From Coenobita brevimanus (taxonomy: Eukaryota; Arthropoda; Malacostraca; Decapoda; Coenobitidae), in assembly GCA_032717465.1 (NCBI GenBank), contig CM064632.1:26129064-26193063 (forward strand): 64,000 nt of DNA, given 5' to 3'. How positions within the stretch are numbered: position 1 is the first letter of the stretch; each line of letters begins with the position of its first letter. The position numbers and the translations under genes are program-made. This document shows positions 1 to 12,879 of this stretch, one piece after another. Below the pieces are notes generated by a model that had not been told where the DNA came from, made no database searches, and saw only the letters and a program-made list of their open reading frames with translations.

Positions 1-610
1 AACTGGGTCAGCGTTTGATGTCCTCCACAAACGCCTTGACTACGTTTCCTGGTTAATAATGTAAATAGTGTACTTTTTGTAACATAAGTACTGATTGCTA
101 GGCAGAGAGAGAGAAATGACATTTTTGATGCTCCACCTTAGTTCCTTTCACAGGTGCAGCTGGTGGGTGCAGCATTGCCGTGCAGATTAGCTGATCGTCC
201 CTGTCGCATGCTACCACCCCTTCTCTTTTGCCTCGTCATCATCATTTACTATATATTTGGGTTATGTAATTTTACACATAGGCACAGTTATACCACAACT
301 GTCACACCTACACCGTGTATTACATACATTATGCTACATAACAATTAGTTGTTAATGTAAATGTAGTGAACTTTTCGCTCAGTTCGACCTGAGTACAGGA
401 TTTTTCACCGTCGTCATGGAGTTTTTCCCTGAAGCTTGCTTCTATTAACGTAAATACGAGTTTTTTTCATTCACTGGCGACTGCGACTTTCTCCTGTAGC
501 AGGATAGCACACATACACCACAGTGTGAATCTTGTGTGACTGAGTTAGGATTTATAGGTATGTATATTAGAATTTCCTGGAAAAAAATTTCAACTTTTGA
601 TGGGGTGTAA
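1..610 (+). mobile_element. 3' internal end of a Gmr1-like LTR retrotransposon (left copy)
   Basis: This stretch matches, in reverse complement, the internal region next to the 3' LTR of the right-hand elements (about 54351-54960 and 59272-59880). The shared blocks run from the lead-in 'tacgtttcctggttaataat' to a purine-rich ATGGGGTGTAA just before the LTR, which is a plausible polypurine tract at about 599-610. The copy is more divergent from the right-hand pair than those are from each other, and it lacks a block present in them at 54950-55025. The rest of the element lies left of the window. Confidence 0.8.
154..348 (+). other. small hydrophobic ORF next to the 3' LTR
   Basis: A frame of about 64 codons is also open in the two right-hand copies (54622-54828 and 59544-59750, minus strand). 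It has a hydrophobic core (MLPPLLFCLVIIIYY in this copy) that could span a membrane. The start is preceded by a pyrimidine-rich run ending in CACAG/G, resembling a splice acceptor, in all three copies. Substitutions between copies fall freely on replacement positions, so selection on the protein is not evident. It may be a decayed extra ORF or chance. Confidence 0.25.
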
Positions 611-1572
611 TGTCACGAGTCGGCTCGTGACATCATTTGGTGGGAAACCGCGAACTCTAGTAGAATCCCAGTGTTTATCGTTCAGTTAACTGCTCACCCG
701 GCTGGGAGTGTTTTTCAGGCACTTTTTCAATGTGTCATAAATGATCGTCTTTGTGCAAGACATTAGCACTTCCGCTGAGCGATTTATTGTGGGCGTGTAT
801 CGCTCATTCTAGCCGTTAGTAATGCGGCTGGACATTTGCCTCTTTCCCACGATACGGAGTTTTTCGAGGTTTGAGCGCCACGAAAGCAGGTTGGGCCAGA
901 GTGTGTAGTGCCGCTGTTCCTGAGTTTCCACATAGCTGTGATTGGCGAGAGACAGCGAGTGCAGTGTCCTTCCAGTAACGACGCCCAGTCATCCGCTTTG
1001 TCCACTTTCCTGACCAGTATTTTCTTTTCGTCTTTTTCCTAGGTTTAAGAGTTTAGCTTTTGAGTGAGCGAGTGAGTGCGATCTCCTTATTTGAATTCAT
1101 CTTATGAAATGTAACGTAAGTTTATTTCTTTGTAATCAATAAATTTAACAGTTCTTTTTCTCGAGCTTAATGTAAACTTGTGTTTTGTTTTCCATATTAA
1201 GCTTATTCCAGTTGCAGCTCTTAGCTTGCATAAACGCTTTGCTATTCATAACTGGTACTTAGGCCAGTCTTTTGTATTAAGCTTAAAATCCGTTGTGCCA
1301 TCTAGGAGTTAATGCATCATCAAGAACCTGATATCATTAATAGTATTAGTTATTGATTGTCAAGGGTGAAGTCACTTTCTCCAGAGGCTAACAGTACTAA
1401 CAACAGCAATTGTGAGGAATTAGTCTCTGCTGTGTACTGTTGAGAAAGTTTATAAATTCTCGTCCTGAGAGAATCGGCGAAGCAAGCCAGGATAAAGTAA
1501 TCATTGCTTGATTTTTAGCAAGACAATTAATTGTCCTTGCTCTCAGTATTATTGAATAATTATTCTTTAATA

Positions 1573-3048
1573 AGCATGGGGGAGAGATAGTAGTAGAATG
1601 GATGTGGAAGATGTGCAGATTGGCCTGGGAGGAAGGTAGAGTCCCGGAGGATTGGAAGTCAGGTATAATTATTCCCTTGTACAAAGGAAAAGGAGAAAAA
1701 GAAGTGTGTGGTAATCATAGGGGCATTTGTCTTCTTAGTATAATAGAAAAAGTGTATGGTAGGATACTTATAGACAGAGTTAGAGAAAGAACAGAGAAAT
1801 TAGTTGGAGAAGAACAGGGAGGCTTTAGGAAGGGAAGAGGTTGTGTAGATATCAGATATTCATTCTTAGATCTTTAGTGGAAAAGTTTCTAGAGAAGGGA
1901 AAGAAGTTGTATGCGGCTTTCATGGATTTGGAGAAAGCATATGACAGGGTGGATAGACAAGGATTGTGGAAAGTGTTAAGAATATATGGAGTAGATGGGA
2001 AGTTGTTGAATGCTGTGAAGAGTATGTACGATGGTGCGAAGGCTGCAGTGCGTGTGGATGGTGAACTAAGTGAATTTTTCTCTTTGAAAGTTGGTTTGAA
2101 ACAGGGATGTGTCATGTCTCCATGGTTGTTCAATCTGTACATGGATGGGGTAATAAAAGAGGTACAAGGTAGGGTAGTGGATGTTGGAGTGGCCCTGGTG
2201 AGAGAGGATAGTGTTTGGAAACTCCCTGTACTGTTGTTTGCAGATGATACTGTGTTGTTGAGTGAAGACGAAGGGGAGCTGCAAGGCTTGGTGGATGAGT
2301 TTGGGAGAGTGTGTAAGAAACGGAACCTAAAGGTGAATGTAGGGAAGAGTAAAGTGATGGTCTTTGAGAGAGGTGAAGTCAGTGAATGTATAGCGAGGTT
2401 GGATGGTGAGGAATTGGAAAATGTGAGTACGTTTAAGTATTTGGGTAGTGTGATGAGTAAGGATGGAGGTTTGGAGGGTGAAGTGCTTGAAAGGGTACAG
2501 CAGGGAAGAAAGGTTGCTGGTTCCTTGAAAGCAGTGATAAGAAACAGGGAAGTGAGCATGGAAGTAAAAAAGTTACTACATGACAGTATTGTGATACCAA
2601 CTCTAACATACGGAAGTGAAGCTTGGACATTGTTGGAAGGACACAAGTCAAGAGTGAGAGCAGTGGAAATGAGTTATTTAAGAGGAGCCTGTGGAGTCAC
2701 GTGGAGAGACAGGCTGACGAATGAGGATATAAAGGAGCGTTGTGGTGTGGATGTGGATGTGATAGGAAGCGTTGTGAGGAACACACTGAGGTGGTTTGGC
2801 CATGTGGAGAGGATGGAGGGTGAAAGACTGACGAAGAGAGTGTATATGAGTAAGGTGGAGGGTGGAAGAGGGAGGGGGAGACCGAGGATGAGATGGAGGG
2901 ATGGGGTGGAGAGGTATATGAGAGAGGGGGGTGTGAGTTGGGAGCAGGGCAGTGAAATGGCGGGGGACAGGGCGACTTGGAGGCGATTTGTTTGTGGCCT
3001 CCCCAAACGGGATTGAGGCGTCTGGCAATAGATAGATAGATAGATAGA
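1573..3048 (+). mobile_element. LINE-A copy 1, 5'-truncated non-LTR retrotransposon
   Basis: The element starts within the RT coding region and ends in a (GATA)n tail at about 3028-3048. It is flanked by near-identical target-site duplications: tctttaata at 1564-1572 and tcttttaata at 3049-3058. The stop codon is followed within about 15 bases by the tail, so the 3' UTR is almost absent. A minimal 3' UTR plus a short-repeat tail is typical of RTE-type elements; the clade is an inference. It interrupts the LTR at 611-3083. Confidence 0.9.
1602..3016 (+). pseudogene. LINE-A reverse transcriptase, frameshifted
   Basis: The first part (1602-1877) carries the start of the fingers region (GGFRKGRGCVD). 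A two-base insertion at about 1851-1852 shifts the frame, and the rest reads at 1841-3016. Within that second frame (391 residues) motif A is at about 26-38 (AFMDLEKAYDRVD), motif B at about 85-102 (GLKQGCVMSPWLF), and motif C is FADD at 133-136 with both catalytic aspartates. The C-terminal part has TLTYGSEAW and LRWFGHVERM, common in LINE proteins of this type. The endonuclease domain is missing through 5' truncation. It would have served target-primed reverse transcription; this copy is dead. Confidence 0.9.
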
Positions 3049-3083
3049 TCTTTTAATATTGTATAAATTTAAAAACCCCGTGA

Positions 3084-3189
3084 TAATCATCATCATCATC
3101 ATCATCATCAGCAGCAGCAGTAGCGGCAACAGCAGCAGTGTTCTCTTAGTATTCAGCATTATCGTCGTCGTCGTCATTGTTACCTTTTT

Positions 3190-3284
<95 letters not shown>

Positions 3285-3330
3285 GAAATGAGGCAGTATA
3301 CTGAAGTCATCATCATCATCATCACCATAC
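3084..3330. repeat. compound microsatellite
   Basis: (ATC)n and (CAG)n-like runs and (TCG)n are followed by a long (CA)n at 3191-3282 and another (ATC)n at about 3306-3325. Open frames here are repeat translations, not genes. Confidence 0.95.
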
Positions 3331-3580
3331 CATTTACCTTCCTTCCATCGGCTTGGGAGTCTTACTAAGTCTCTTTCTTAGCCATTAATTTTGCCTCTTA
3401 TATTTTATTAATTTCCCCTCAACGAACCACCACTTATAACAAACCCAAAAGCTACTGGTTATAATATTATTGGGTCGGATTTCTGATAGTTCTCTAATGG
3501 TCGGCCCAACTCTAGAATTCCTCTTTTATCTAACACAGAGAAGTATAATATGTAGCTAAAAGTGACATATGGCAGATTTT

Positions 3581-3803
3581 GGCCTGTATTCTTCTCGGTT
3601 AAGAACGCTTCCTAACACCATTTCCTAGGCGATTATTTTGCATATCAGACTTTACTGTCTTTTTGTGTGCTACTTAAATCCTTCCATTATCGCCGTACTC
3701 TGTACCAAGTAAGGTACAAAAGGATATTAACCACCCATATCAAAAAATAAATCGCTAAGGAAAGGATGTTAGGGATCTGCCTTAACCAACGAGAGTAAGG
3801 GTC
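3581..3803. mobile_element. fold-back MITE, family FB-1, copy a
   Basis: The ends form long imperfect inverted repeats. The left arm reads GGCCTGTATTC, then CTTCCTAACACC, then GCGATT, and the right arm carries the complements (AAATCGCTAAGGAA, then GTTAGGGA). The same arms recur at 15868-16090, 16367-17000 and 37760-37960. No coding capacity is visible, so it is a non-autonomous DNA element. Confidence 0.75.
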
Positions 3804-4145
3804 TAAGGGTTATTTGAGCATAGAAATAGCTTTTACATGTTTGGACTTCTTCGGATAAGGGAGTAAATATATTACTGTTACTATATTTATTTTAATTAGC
3901 ATATGTTACTAGACTTATTATAATTCTCATATATGTTACTAGACTTATTATTATTCGCATACTTGTTACCGACATAATATTATTCGCATATTTACTAATT
4001 ATTATAATTAGCACTAGACATTTTTTTTTTTTTTTTTTTTGGCAGGTAAGTCGTGTTCTCTTCCTGCTATACTGCAAGAGTTGTAAGTACGAAGGCACAT
4101 TTAATACAACACCAAATCATCTAAACAGCAATGGCTTAGACATCC
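3804..4145. other. AT-rich non-coding stretch
   Basis: It holds about three degenerate units of roughly 40 bp containing 'atgttactagacttatta' (3890-4015) and a T homopolymer at about 4020-4040. No gene is seen. Confidence 0.7.
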
Positions 4146-4245
4146 TATACTCTGTTCACTTTACCTTGGCCTAATATTGCCATCCTTCCATCTTGAATGC
4201 TGAGTTATAACAATCACATAAATGCGCGACTGACGAGGAAAGGGT
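4146..4245. mobile_element. MITE-T, partial copy
   Basis: It starts with the family terminus TATACTCTGTTCAC followed by CTTGGCCTAA and a matching internal stretch (TTGAATGCTGAGTTATAAC), then loses similarity. Confidence 0.55.
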
Positions 4246-4398
4246 TCACACCCCCCAGACCTCGACACACAACCGTCACTTTGTAATCCACGTCACTACT
4301 TAAGTTTTCAATGGAAAAAGACTGTGGTAGAGAGGCAGACACTAAAGAATGTTAGAAATACAGTACTGCTATTATTATAACTCAAGGTAGGTACACAT

Positions 4399-4582
4399 CC
4401 ACTCTGTTCACCTTAACGTGGTTTATAATTGCCTTCAGTTCATCTTCACTGCAGTGTTGTAGCAGAGTTTAACGCTAGACTTTGATGCAAGTCACAAACA
4501 AGTGCGGTGGAAACGATTGTAGAGTAGTCGTACTGTTGTCTTATTTGGCCATTGAGCTTGAAGAAAGCGGTTGTATATGACC
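4399..4582. mobile_element. MITE-T copy
   Basis: It opens with ACTCTGTTCACCTTAACGTGG and keeps the family interior (AACGCTAGACTTTGATGC). The right terminus is diverged. Confidence 0.55.
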
Positions 4583-4740
4583 AAAAAAAAAAGCATATTT
4601 CAGTAAGAGAATTTAATTTAGGATAATTAACTAATATTCTTGTAATTCATTTAATTGTTGCCCTTAGTTAAATGTGGCCAGTTATCTAGCTGTCCATCTA
4701 TGTCTGTTTTCAACTACAGACTGAGACACACACACACACA

Positions 4741-5281
<541 letters not shown>

Positions 5282-5285
<4 letters not shown>

Positions 5286-5790
5286 TACGAGGGTTCTGAG
5301 GCAGGGAAGCATCTCTTTGTTTACTTGTCCAGTGAAGGCCGATCGAGTAATTGAAAATTTAATTTTCATGTCCACAGAGTTTTGAAACTTTGGTAGAAGT
5401 TACTCCCTGTGCTCCAACATACACCAGTGGTAGCAGAGAGTATTCCTGTACAGTGCTGAAAATCTGTTTATTTAATCAGTCATCTATGTCTGTCTATATC
5501 TATGTATGTCCGTGTCTCATCTGTGTATCTATATTTATCTCTTTGTATCTATCTTACTGTCTCCATGTATTATCAATATGTATTTCTACATGTCTTTTTA
5601 TTAAATACCTATCTATCTGTATACATAAATATCTGTTTCTTTATCATTAATCCGTCTGTCTCTGTATTCTTATGAAGGCTATCTGTTTATGTTTTTAATG
5701 CCAGATGTTATCACGAGGGGCTGGCCAGGACAAATCGCCTCCACATCTCCATGTCCTCGGCCATCACCCTGCCCTCCCTTCATTTTACAC
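5282..5790. other. non-coding, TCTA/TGTC-rich
   Basis: 5480-5645 is a degenerate TCTATCTGTC-type simple repeat. The rest shows no gene or recognised repeat. Confidence 0.6.
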
Positions 5791-6546
5791 CGCTCTCTTT
5801 CATATACCCCGCCACCACCACCACTCTTTCATATACCCCTCCACCACCACCACTCTTTCATAAACACTTCCATCACCACCAATCTTTCATATATACCTCC
5901 ACCACGCCACCTTCTTTCATATATACCTCCACCACACCACCCTCTTTCATATTCCCCTCCACCACACCACCCTCTTTCATGTACCCCTCCACCACACCAC
6001 CCTCTTTCATGTACCCCTCCACCACACCACCCTCTTTCATGTACCCCTCCACCACACCACCCTCTTTCATGTACCCCTCCACCACACCACCCTCATTCAG
6101 ATACCCCTCCACCACACCACCCTCATTCAGATACCCCTCCACCACACCACCCTCATTCAGATACCCCTCCACCACACCACCCTCATTCATATATCCCTCC
6201 ACCACACCACCCTCATTAAGACACCCCTCCACCACACCACCCTCATTCAGATACCCCTCCACCACACCACCCTCATTCATATACCCCTCCACCACACCAC
6301 CCTCATTCATATACCCCTCCACCACACCACCCTCATTCATATACCCCTCCACCACACCACCCTTTTTCATATACTCCTCCACCGCACCACCCTCTTTCAT
6401 ATACACCTCCACTACACCACCCTCTTTCATATACCCCTCCACCACACCACCCTATACCCCTCCACCACACCACCCAGTACCGTTCCACCACACCACCCTG
6501 TACCGTTCCACCACACCACCCTATACCCCTCCACCACACTACCCTA
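5791..6546. repeat. 30-bp minisatellite
   Basis: The unit of about 30 bp contains CCCTCCACCACACCACCCTC plus a TTCATATAC segment, repeated more than twenty times. Because 30 is divisible by three, frames stay open on both strands and encode decapeptides (PSTTPPSFMY on +). The unit varies in the TTCATATAC part and shortens towards 6450-6546. There is no start context, exon boundary or non-repeat domain to support a gene. Confidence 0.9.
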
Positions 6547-6876
6547 TCAACTCACAAATGAAACGCATGTGGGAATACTTAGCCTTTTAAGCAAGATTGT
6601 AGACTCTGTTAATTTCTCCATCCTGGCTCTTGTCCCCAACAAATGCTTTCAAATACCAGTGAAGGTGGAGTAGTTTCCTTTCTTTTTCAAAGACCAATAT
6701 TCTCGTCAGGTCATTATATTTTTTTAGCATCTGTTTGCCTTCTATGGACTTTTTTTTTTTTTTTGAGAAGGTCAAGGCTGCGTCCACGCCAAATGTTAGG
6801 AGGCTACGAGTAAAGTAAAATTACGTGAGGTTTGGAAGAAAATTAGAAAGAAATCTATACGAGGAGTCTGTTCTCA

Positions 6877-6918
<42 letters not shown>

Positions 6919-7133
6919 TATAATATAATAATAATTATTAATGATAGTATTAGTAGTAATAATAGTAGCAGTAGTAGTAGTAGTAGTAGTCTGAGAGAGG
7001 AAAAACAGGACATAAGTAAATCTGCATGTTTGTCGGGCATTACATGGAAGGACACTGGGAATCTTTAACAAGTTTCCTCCTCCGTTTTAACCTCGCCCAC
7101 TTATTATCTTCTGGTGTATCATATTGAGGATAT

Positions 7134-7170
<37 letters not shown>

Positions 7171-8099
7171 TGTAAACGCATATAATAGAATCCCCTATGT
7201 CGCATCTAATATTTTCCTTTCATAAATATAAATAAAGTCATGCTGGCAAAACTATTGCAAAGCGAGTTGCAGTTTGGTATGATCAGTGGCTCCAGTCCTT
7301 ATTATTGTTACGTCCTCGTCTCACACTGCCACAGGCTCCAACAGCAGTAGTTCAGTTTAGGAAGGATGTTGTCCAGTGAGTTGTTCTTCCTAGGGTCAGC
7401 CTTTCCGTGTAGCCTACAAGAGACCAAGTCAGGCGTTGTATGTAAACACAAGCTTCTCACGTTCGTTGTCTTTATTCTTCAAATAATTAAACTGTCAGTT
7501 TCACAAGTCCAGAGCTACACTAACTTCACAAGGCCACGAGTGCAACTAAAACTGACTGAAACTGCTCTGTTCTCCCCCCCCCCCCCAGCCTTTTGTAACA
7601 TTGCATAATGTTTGGATGATCTACCACATACTCGTAGTAGCAACAGTTCCCAAATCGGAGACATCCAAAATATATCAGAGTTCTTATACGTTACGTACAC
7701 TCTAAATTCATTAGCATACAGTCTGAAATTAAATTACATAATCTAACAAACAATCATCAAAATAAAACATTATAGAGAAAAAGAGAACAAAAATTAATGC
7801 ATAACTTTACGAAGTGCCTCCTCTCAGCAGCAGGCTATCTGGCAACTCCGACTCGTAACGGTAAAAATGCGAGAACCAACAGAAACTTTCCACTGCCACA
7901 CAACGAACACTCTTGCTTAACATTATTATTATTATTTATTATTATTGTTATTACTATTATTATTATTATTATAATTAATGATCTATTTATCTACAGCATG
8001 ACGCCACAATCCTGCAAGGGGAGGCCGTTTGACTTGGAGTTAGATGTTCTACGGGGAGAGGCACTAACCCTCCTCCAACCCACTTGTTGACACGTAGGG
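6547..8099. other. non-coding with simple repeats
   Basis: It contains (TAA)n at about 6880-6990, (GA)n at 7135-7167, a C run at about 7577, and (ATT)n at about 7922-7975. No supported gene. 7376-7608 is an open frame without recognisable domains. Confidence 0.6.
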
Positions 8100-8345
8100 A
8101 ACACGTATGGTTGGTTATGTGGTTACAACCCAGCGTTGTAAATGGTTTCCTGGCTTACAGGAAACCATTTGGCTTGTTACTTAATGTAAAGCCACGTAAA
8201 AAGGAAGAAGTAATAAAAAGTGATAGGGAAGATGGGAGATGTAAGATGTGAGAGGTCCGACACAGAAGAAGAACGATAAAGGTGTGAAGGAAAAAGTAGG
8301 CAACACTACATCAAGTGAGTGGATGATGGTCGGCACCACTTACTA
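8100..8345 (+). repeat. dispersed repeat R3, copy 1
   Basis: It carries the R3 signature: GTTACAACCCAGCG, the inverted pair GGTTTCCT/AGGAAACC at about 8143-8167, a GA-rich body, and an end of CATCAAGTGAGTGGATGATGG followed by a trinucleotide microsatellite. Similar copies occur at 21716-21935, 42282-42535 and 43625-43915. Confidence 0.65.
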
Positions 8346-8486
8346 CCTATAATAATAATAATAATAATAATAATAGCAGCAGCAGCAGCAGCAGCACCAC
8401 CACCACCACCACCACCACCACCACTACTACTACTACTACTATTATTTTATAGATAAGTAATTTTACATTATTTTTTTCAGAATGCT

Positions 8487-8556
<70 letters not shown>
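8346..8556. repeat. compound microsatellite
   Basis: (TAA)n, (CAG)n, (CAC)n and (CTA)n at 8350-8445, then (CA)n at 8492-8556. Confidence 0.95.
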
Positions 8557-8557
<1 letters not shown>

Positions 8558-8751
8558 GAAATTTATACATGCATGTTTTATCCAGGTAATACACACATAG
8601 TAGATTAACTAAATTTCCTTCCCATCCTGCCTACTAGGCTATACTCTGTCCATCTCTACTCACCCTTAGCTGAATAAAGCTAAATAAACCCGTCTCGTGA
8701 TAGCTGCCTTAGAATGGTAGAGGTGTTTGGACCATAAGCTGAGTAATAGTA

Positions 8752-8952
8752 GTCCTTTTATTCAAACTGGTCCAGATATTCGTCGTTTTGCTGCTTATTT
8801 CACATAGCTCAGTGACAGAAGGACAGGAATACAGCATTCTTTACTGGGCACTTCTTCATGACTAGGAGCACATTCTGCTGTTGACTTCTGCTTGCAACTC
8901 AGCATTCACAACGGAGAGATGGCGGTTTTAGGCCAATTTAAAGTAAATAATG
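8752..8952. mobile_element. MITE-T copy
   Basis: The ends are inverted (TTCAAACTGGTCC left, TTAGGCCAATTTAAAG right). The interior matches other copies: TTATTTCACATAGCTCAGTG, ACTTCTTCATGACTAG and GGAGAGATGGCGG. Confidence 0.7.
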
Positions 8953-9067
8953 CAGACAGAAATAACACCGATTGCTAAGAGAGCAAAATAAGCTCACGAG
9001 ACGTTAGTATTAGTAGACACCAGATACAAGAGTTTTCCTGACCATGAGTCGGTTTATGAATTTTTTT

Positions 9068-9070
<3 letters not shown>

Positions 9071-9104
<34 letters not shown>

Positions 9105-9211
9105 TCTCTTGTCTTCTCTTCTCTCTCCTCTTCTCTCCTCTTCTCTTCTCTTCTCTTCTTTTCTCTCTCTCTCTCTCTCTCTCTCTCCCTCTCTCTCTCT
9201 CTCTCTCCTCT

Positions 9212-9242
<31 letters not shown>

Positions 9243-9268
9243 TCTCTTCTCTTCTCTTCTCTTCTCTT

Positions 9269-9320
<52 letters not shown>
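9071..9320. repeat. (TC)n array with TCTTC variants
   Basis: A pure pyrimidine tract of about 250 bp on the + strand mixing (CT)n and (CTCTT)n. Both strands have open Ser/Leu or Arg/Glu frames without meaning. Confidence 0.95.
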
Positions 9321-9325
<5 letters not shown>

Positions 9326-9478
9326 GCTGGTACCGGTAGTTCGAATATATATTTAGTTAACTGCCTGTTGGTATATAGAGGCACATAAATGTTCCCGTAT
9401 TACCTGGCGTAAAATCACAGGTGGGAATTGCGTATGGTATTGCTGGCTGTTTTATGTGGTGTAGGTAGGGTTTTGTAC

Positions 9479-9490
9479 GTGTGTGTGTGT

Positions 9491-9527
<37 letters not shown>

Positions 9528-9585
9528 ATTCATGTTCATGCTGCATCCCCTCCCTTTTATGTGATACTGACTGGCTTTCATAACG

Positions 9586-9680
<95 letters not shown>
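9479..9680. repeat. two (GT)n arrays
   Basis: (GT)n at 9479-9527 and 9587-9680, separated by about 60 bp of unique sequence. Confidence 0.95.
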
Positions 9681-9683
<3 letters not shown>

Positions 9684-10711
9684 ATTGTTTGAGTTAGATT
9701 AGAATGTTTGTTTTATGTTCTAACTTTCCTCTTCCTTTTCATGTTAACTAACACACTCTTCTTCTTATGAGTCAGCTCAAGAATAGAATACTGACCAACC
9801 ATGAGAGAGAGAGAGAGAGGGGGGGGGGAGACAGTATTAGCACACTCAGGCGGTTATAACTCACTCTCAGCTGAATAAAATCGTCTGGCTTTAGCTTGAA
9901 GAGATTACTATATATTTCCGAACTAGAATGGGTTAGAAAGGCAAAAATAACTCTCCCTTAAATATTCTTATAGTCAGTTTGACCCCGTGAGTCCGATGCC
10001 CTATTTTCATTTTTTGTTTTTTTGTCCACCTTTTTTTTTTTTTTTTCACATATGTAGGACTTTTCGTACTGAAGATGCTAGATATTATTTTATTAATCCT
10101 GTGTTACCTGTTCATTCTCGTAGGGTGAGTAAAAATCGTCTTGTAGCTTAATTAAAACGAAAAATAAATCCCTTGTACTGAGCAGGTGAACAGACTGTAG
10201 GAATCTCGCTTTATAAGGTCCAGTCGTATATCGAATCACGCCACTTATTTCCTCTTAACCCCTTCAGTACGATGTTGGCATTTACCATGTATTCTTGACA
10301 ACTTCAGATGGTTTCGTGAAGGGATGGCGATGTCCTAGCACCTTTTCTTCAGCGACTTCTGCACATTACACCTTAGTATCCCTTGTATGTATCAAAACTG
10401 AAACGATATAGCCTAAAAAACATACCGGTACAAGAGAACGCTAAGGTGTAGCCTAATATGGAAAATAAATCGCTAAGGAAAAGGTCTTACGGAGCCATTA
10501 TTCCCACATAGGAACGAGCCTTTGTTTCCTTTTCCCTCCCTCGCGGTGCGGTGTTGTCCTTTGAAGTCTCTTGCAGGCTCAAGACGATTTTATTCAGCTT
10601 ATAAGAGACCACCGCATGGGTCGTAAAATCGTCTCCGTTATCCCTTCAACACACGAGTGTCTTATGTCATTCACTCTATTTACCAGAAGACGATTTCAAG
10701 CTTTGACTTCT
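9681..10711. other. non-coding with R4 and half an FB-1
   Basis: 9745-9915 holds an R4 motif (GAATAAAATCGTCTGG near 9873). 10440-10505 carries one arm of an FB-1 element (AAATAAATCGCTAAGGAA). Another R4 signature in the opposite orientation lies near 10584. No gene. Confidence 0.6.
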
Positions 10712-10988
10712 AGCATTAGGAGAGACACATTGAGGTGGTTTGGCCATGTGGAGAGGATGGAGAGTGAGCGACTGACAAGGAGAGTGTATGTGAGGTGATG
10801 GGGGGGAGAGGGAGGGGGAGGCCAAGAATGAGATGGAGGGATGGAGTGGAGAGGTATATGAGAGAGGGGGTGTGTGAGCTGGGAGAAGGGTAATGAAATG
10901 GCGGGGGACAGGGCGACATGGAGGCTATTTGTTTGTGGCCACCCCTTGCGGGATTGAGGCGTCTGGCAATGGATAGATAGATAGATAG
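10712..10988 (+). mobile_element. LINE-A copy 3, short 3' fragment
   Basis: Only the C-terminal RT-protein region remains (LRWFGHVERM near 10731-10760), followed by the short 3' end GGATTGAGGCGTCTGGCAAT and a (GATA)n tail. Target-site duplications GACTTCT at 10705-10711 and 10989-10995 define the ends. The body contains frame breaks. It sits directly against the MITE-T at 10995. Confidence 0.9.
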
Positions 10989-10994
10989 ACTTCT

Positions 10995-11202
10995 TATACT
11001 CTGTTCATTTAAACTTGGCCTAAAGGTACAGTCTCCCCATCTTAAATACGGAACTGTAGCAGTGGATTAACGCTAAAATATGATCCTAGTCACGAGGAAG
11101 TGCTGTGGAAAGGATGTAGAGTCGTAGTGTTATATTCTACCACCGAGCTTTGTGAAATAAACAGCTAACGGACGAAAATCTGGACCAAGTTAGGGTGAAT
11201 GG
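10995..11202. mobile_element. MITE-T copy
   Basis: About 208 bp with inverted termini: TATACTCTGTTCATTTAAAC and TTGGCC at the left, GGACCAAGTTAGGGTGAAT at the right. It is in the opposite interior orientation to the 8752 copy. Confidence 0.75.
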
Positions 11203-11265
11203 CCTATTGATGTTTCAAGTTTAATTTCGTCTGTTGGTAGGAAACATCTGATAAAAGAGAGTTAT

Positions 11266-11463
11266 CCTGTACTCTTTGTACGCTAACTTGGCCTAAAACT
11301 ACAATCTCTCCATATTGAATGCTGAGTTGTAACAATAGCATAACACTAGAATATGATGCTGGTCATAAAGTGCTATGGAGAGGATGTACAGTTCTAGTAA
11401 TGTTTCTGACTAAGCTACGCGGAATAAGCTGCAAAAGGACGAAAATCTGGACCAAGTTAGAGG
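11266..11463. mobile_element. MITE-T copy
   Basis: Same orientation as the previous copy. CTAACTTGGCCTAAA is at the left and GGACCAAGTTAGAGG at the right. The interior matches closely, including CGGAATAAGCTGCAAAAGGA. Confidence 0.7.
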
Positions 11464-12327
<864 letters not shown>

Positions 12328-12363
12328 TAACTATTGTACCTTCGTCTTTATCAAAGTGAATGT

Positions 12364-12477
12364 ACTGTGTGTGTTGGTGCTGATGGTGGTGGTTGCGGTG
12401 GTGATGGTGGTAAGTTACTATTATTGGTAGTAGTATTCACAGTAGTAGCATTTGTAGCAGCAGAAGCAGCCGTAGCT

Positions 12478-12512
<35 letters not shown>

Positions 12513-12535
12513 GGTGGTGGTAGTCGTGGTAGTAA
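12364..12535. repeat. (GGT)/(AGT) trinucleotide repeat
   Basis: Degenerate GGTGATGGTGG and (GTA)n/(GGT)n runs. The open Val-rich frame is a by-product. Confidence 0.9.
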
Positions 12536-12820
12536 TATTAGCTGAAGTGAAATATGGTTAACCTGGCCTTGAGAAAGCTAATGACGACAGTGTTAACAAT
12601 TTGAAGCGTATGATTCACATCTAGCTGAATAAAATTGTGTTTGGAAGAATTGTTCCATGAGAAGGTTAGTGGTGACAGTATCAACACTCCGACTTCCTTG
12701 GCTCACCCTCAGCTAAAAGGAATCATCTGGTATTAGCAGCAACAGAATGCCAGAGTTGTGCCGACCAGGAGATAGTTAATAATGGAACGCAAACAGGGAT
12801 CTTGTTCGAAAAGAGGATAT
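12536..12820 (-). repeat. dispersed repeat R4, two diverged units
   Basis: It contains AGCTGAATAAAATTGTG and AAAGGAATCATCTGG, each with an upstream CTCACCCTCAGCT-like segment. This matches, in reverse orientation, the R4 motif at 51860-52035. Confidence 0.5.
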
Positions 12821-12879
12821 GTGATTGGATATTCCACCTTATCTTGAACATGTAAATCGTAAAAGTCATTCCGAATTTA

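Larger units (their letters stand above)
611..3083 (+). mobile_element. 3' LTR of the left element, split by LINE-A
   Basis: The LTR begins TGTCACGAGTCGG at 611 and runs to about 1572. It resumes at 3049/3059 after a LINE insertion and ends near 3083 with CCCCGTGATA, against CCCCGTGACA in the right-hand copies. Without the LINE it is about 1 kb, some 0.4 kb shorter than the right-hand LTRs because it lacks their SINE and a short extra segment. An AATAAA at 1138-1143 is conserved in the other LTRs and may be the poly(A) signal. It is not known whether an intact partner LTR exists outside the window. Confidence 0.85.

Noticed and set aside
1852..2646. 264-codon minus-strand frame (and 29449-30312)
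   Set aside because: Antisense shadows of the LINE-A reverse transcriptase; the sense strand carries the RT motifs.
5751..6590. Proline-rich 279-codon frame
   Set aside because: It is the 30-bp minisatellite read in one frame; the opposite strand is equally open and no non-repeat domain exists.
7366..7608. 80-codon frame starting at 7366
   Set aside because: No domain, ends in a C homopolymer, and no supporting signals for an exon.
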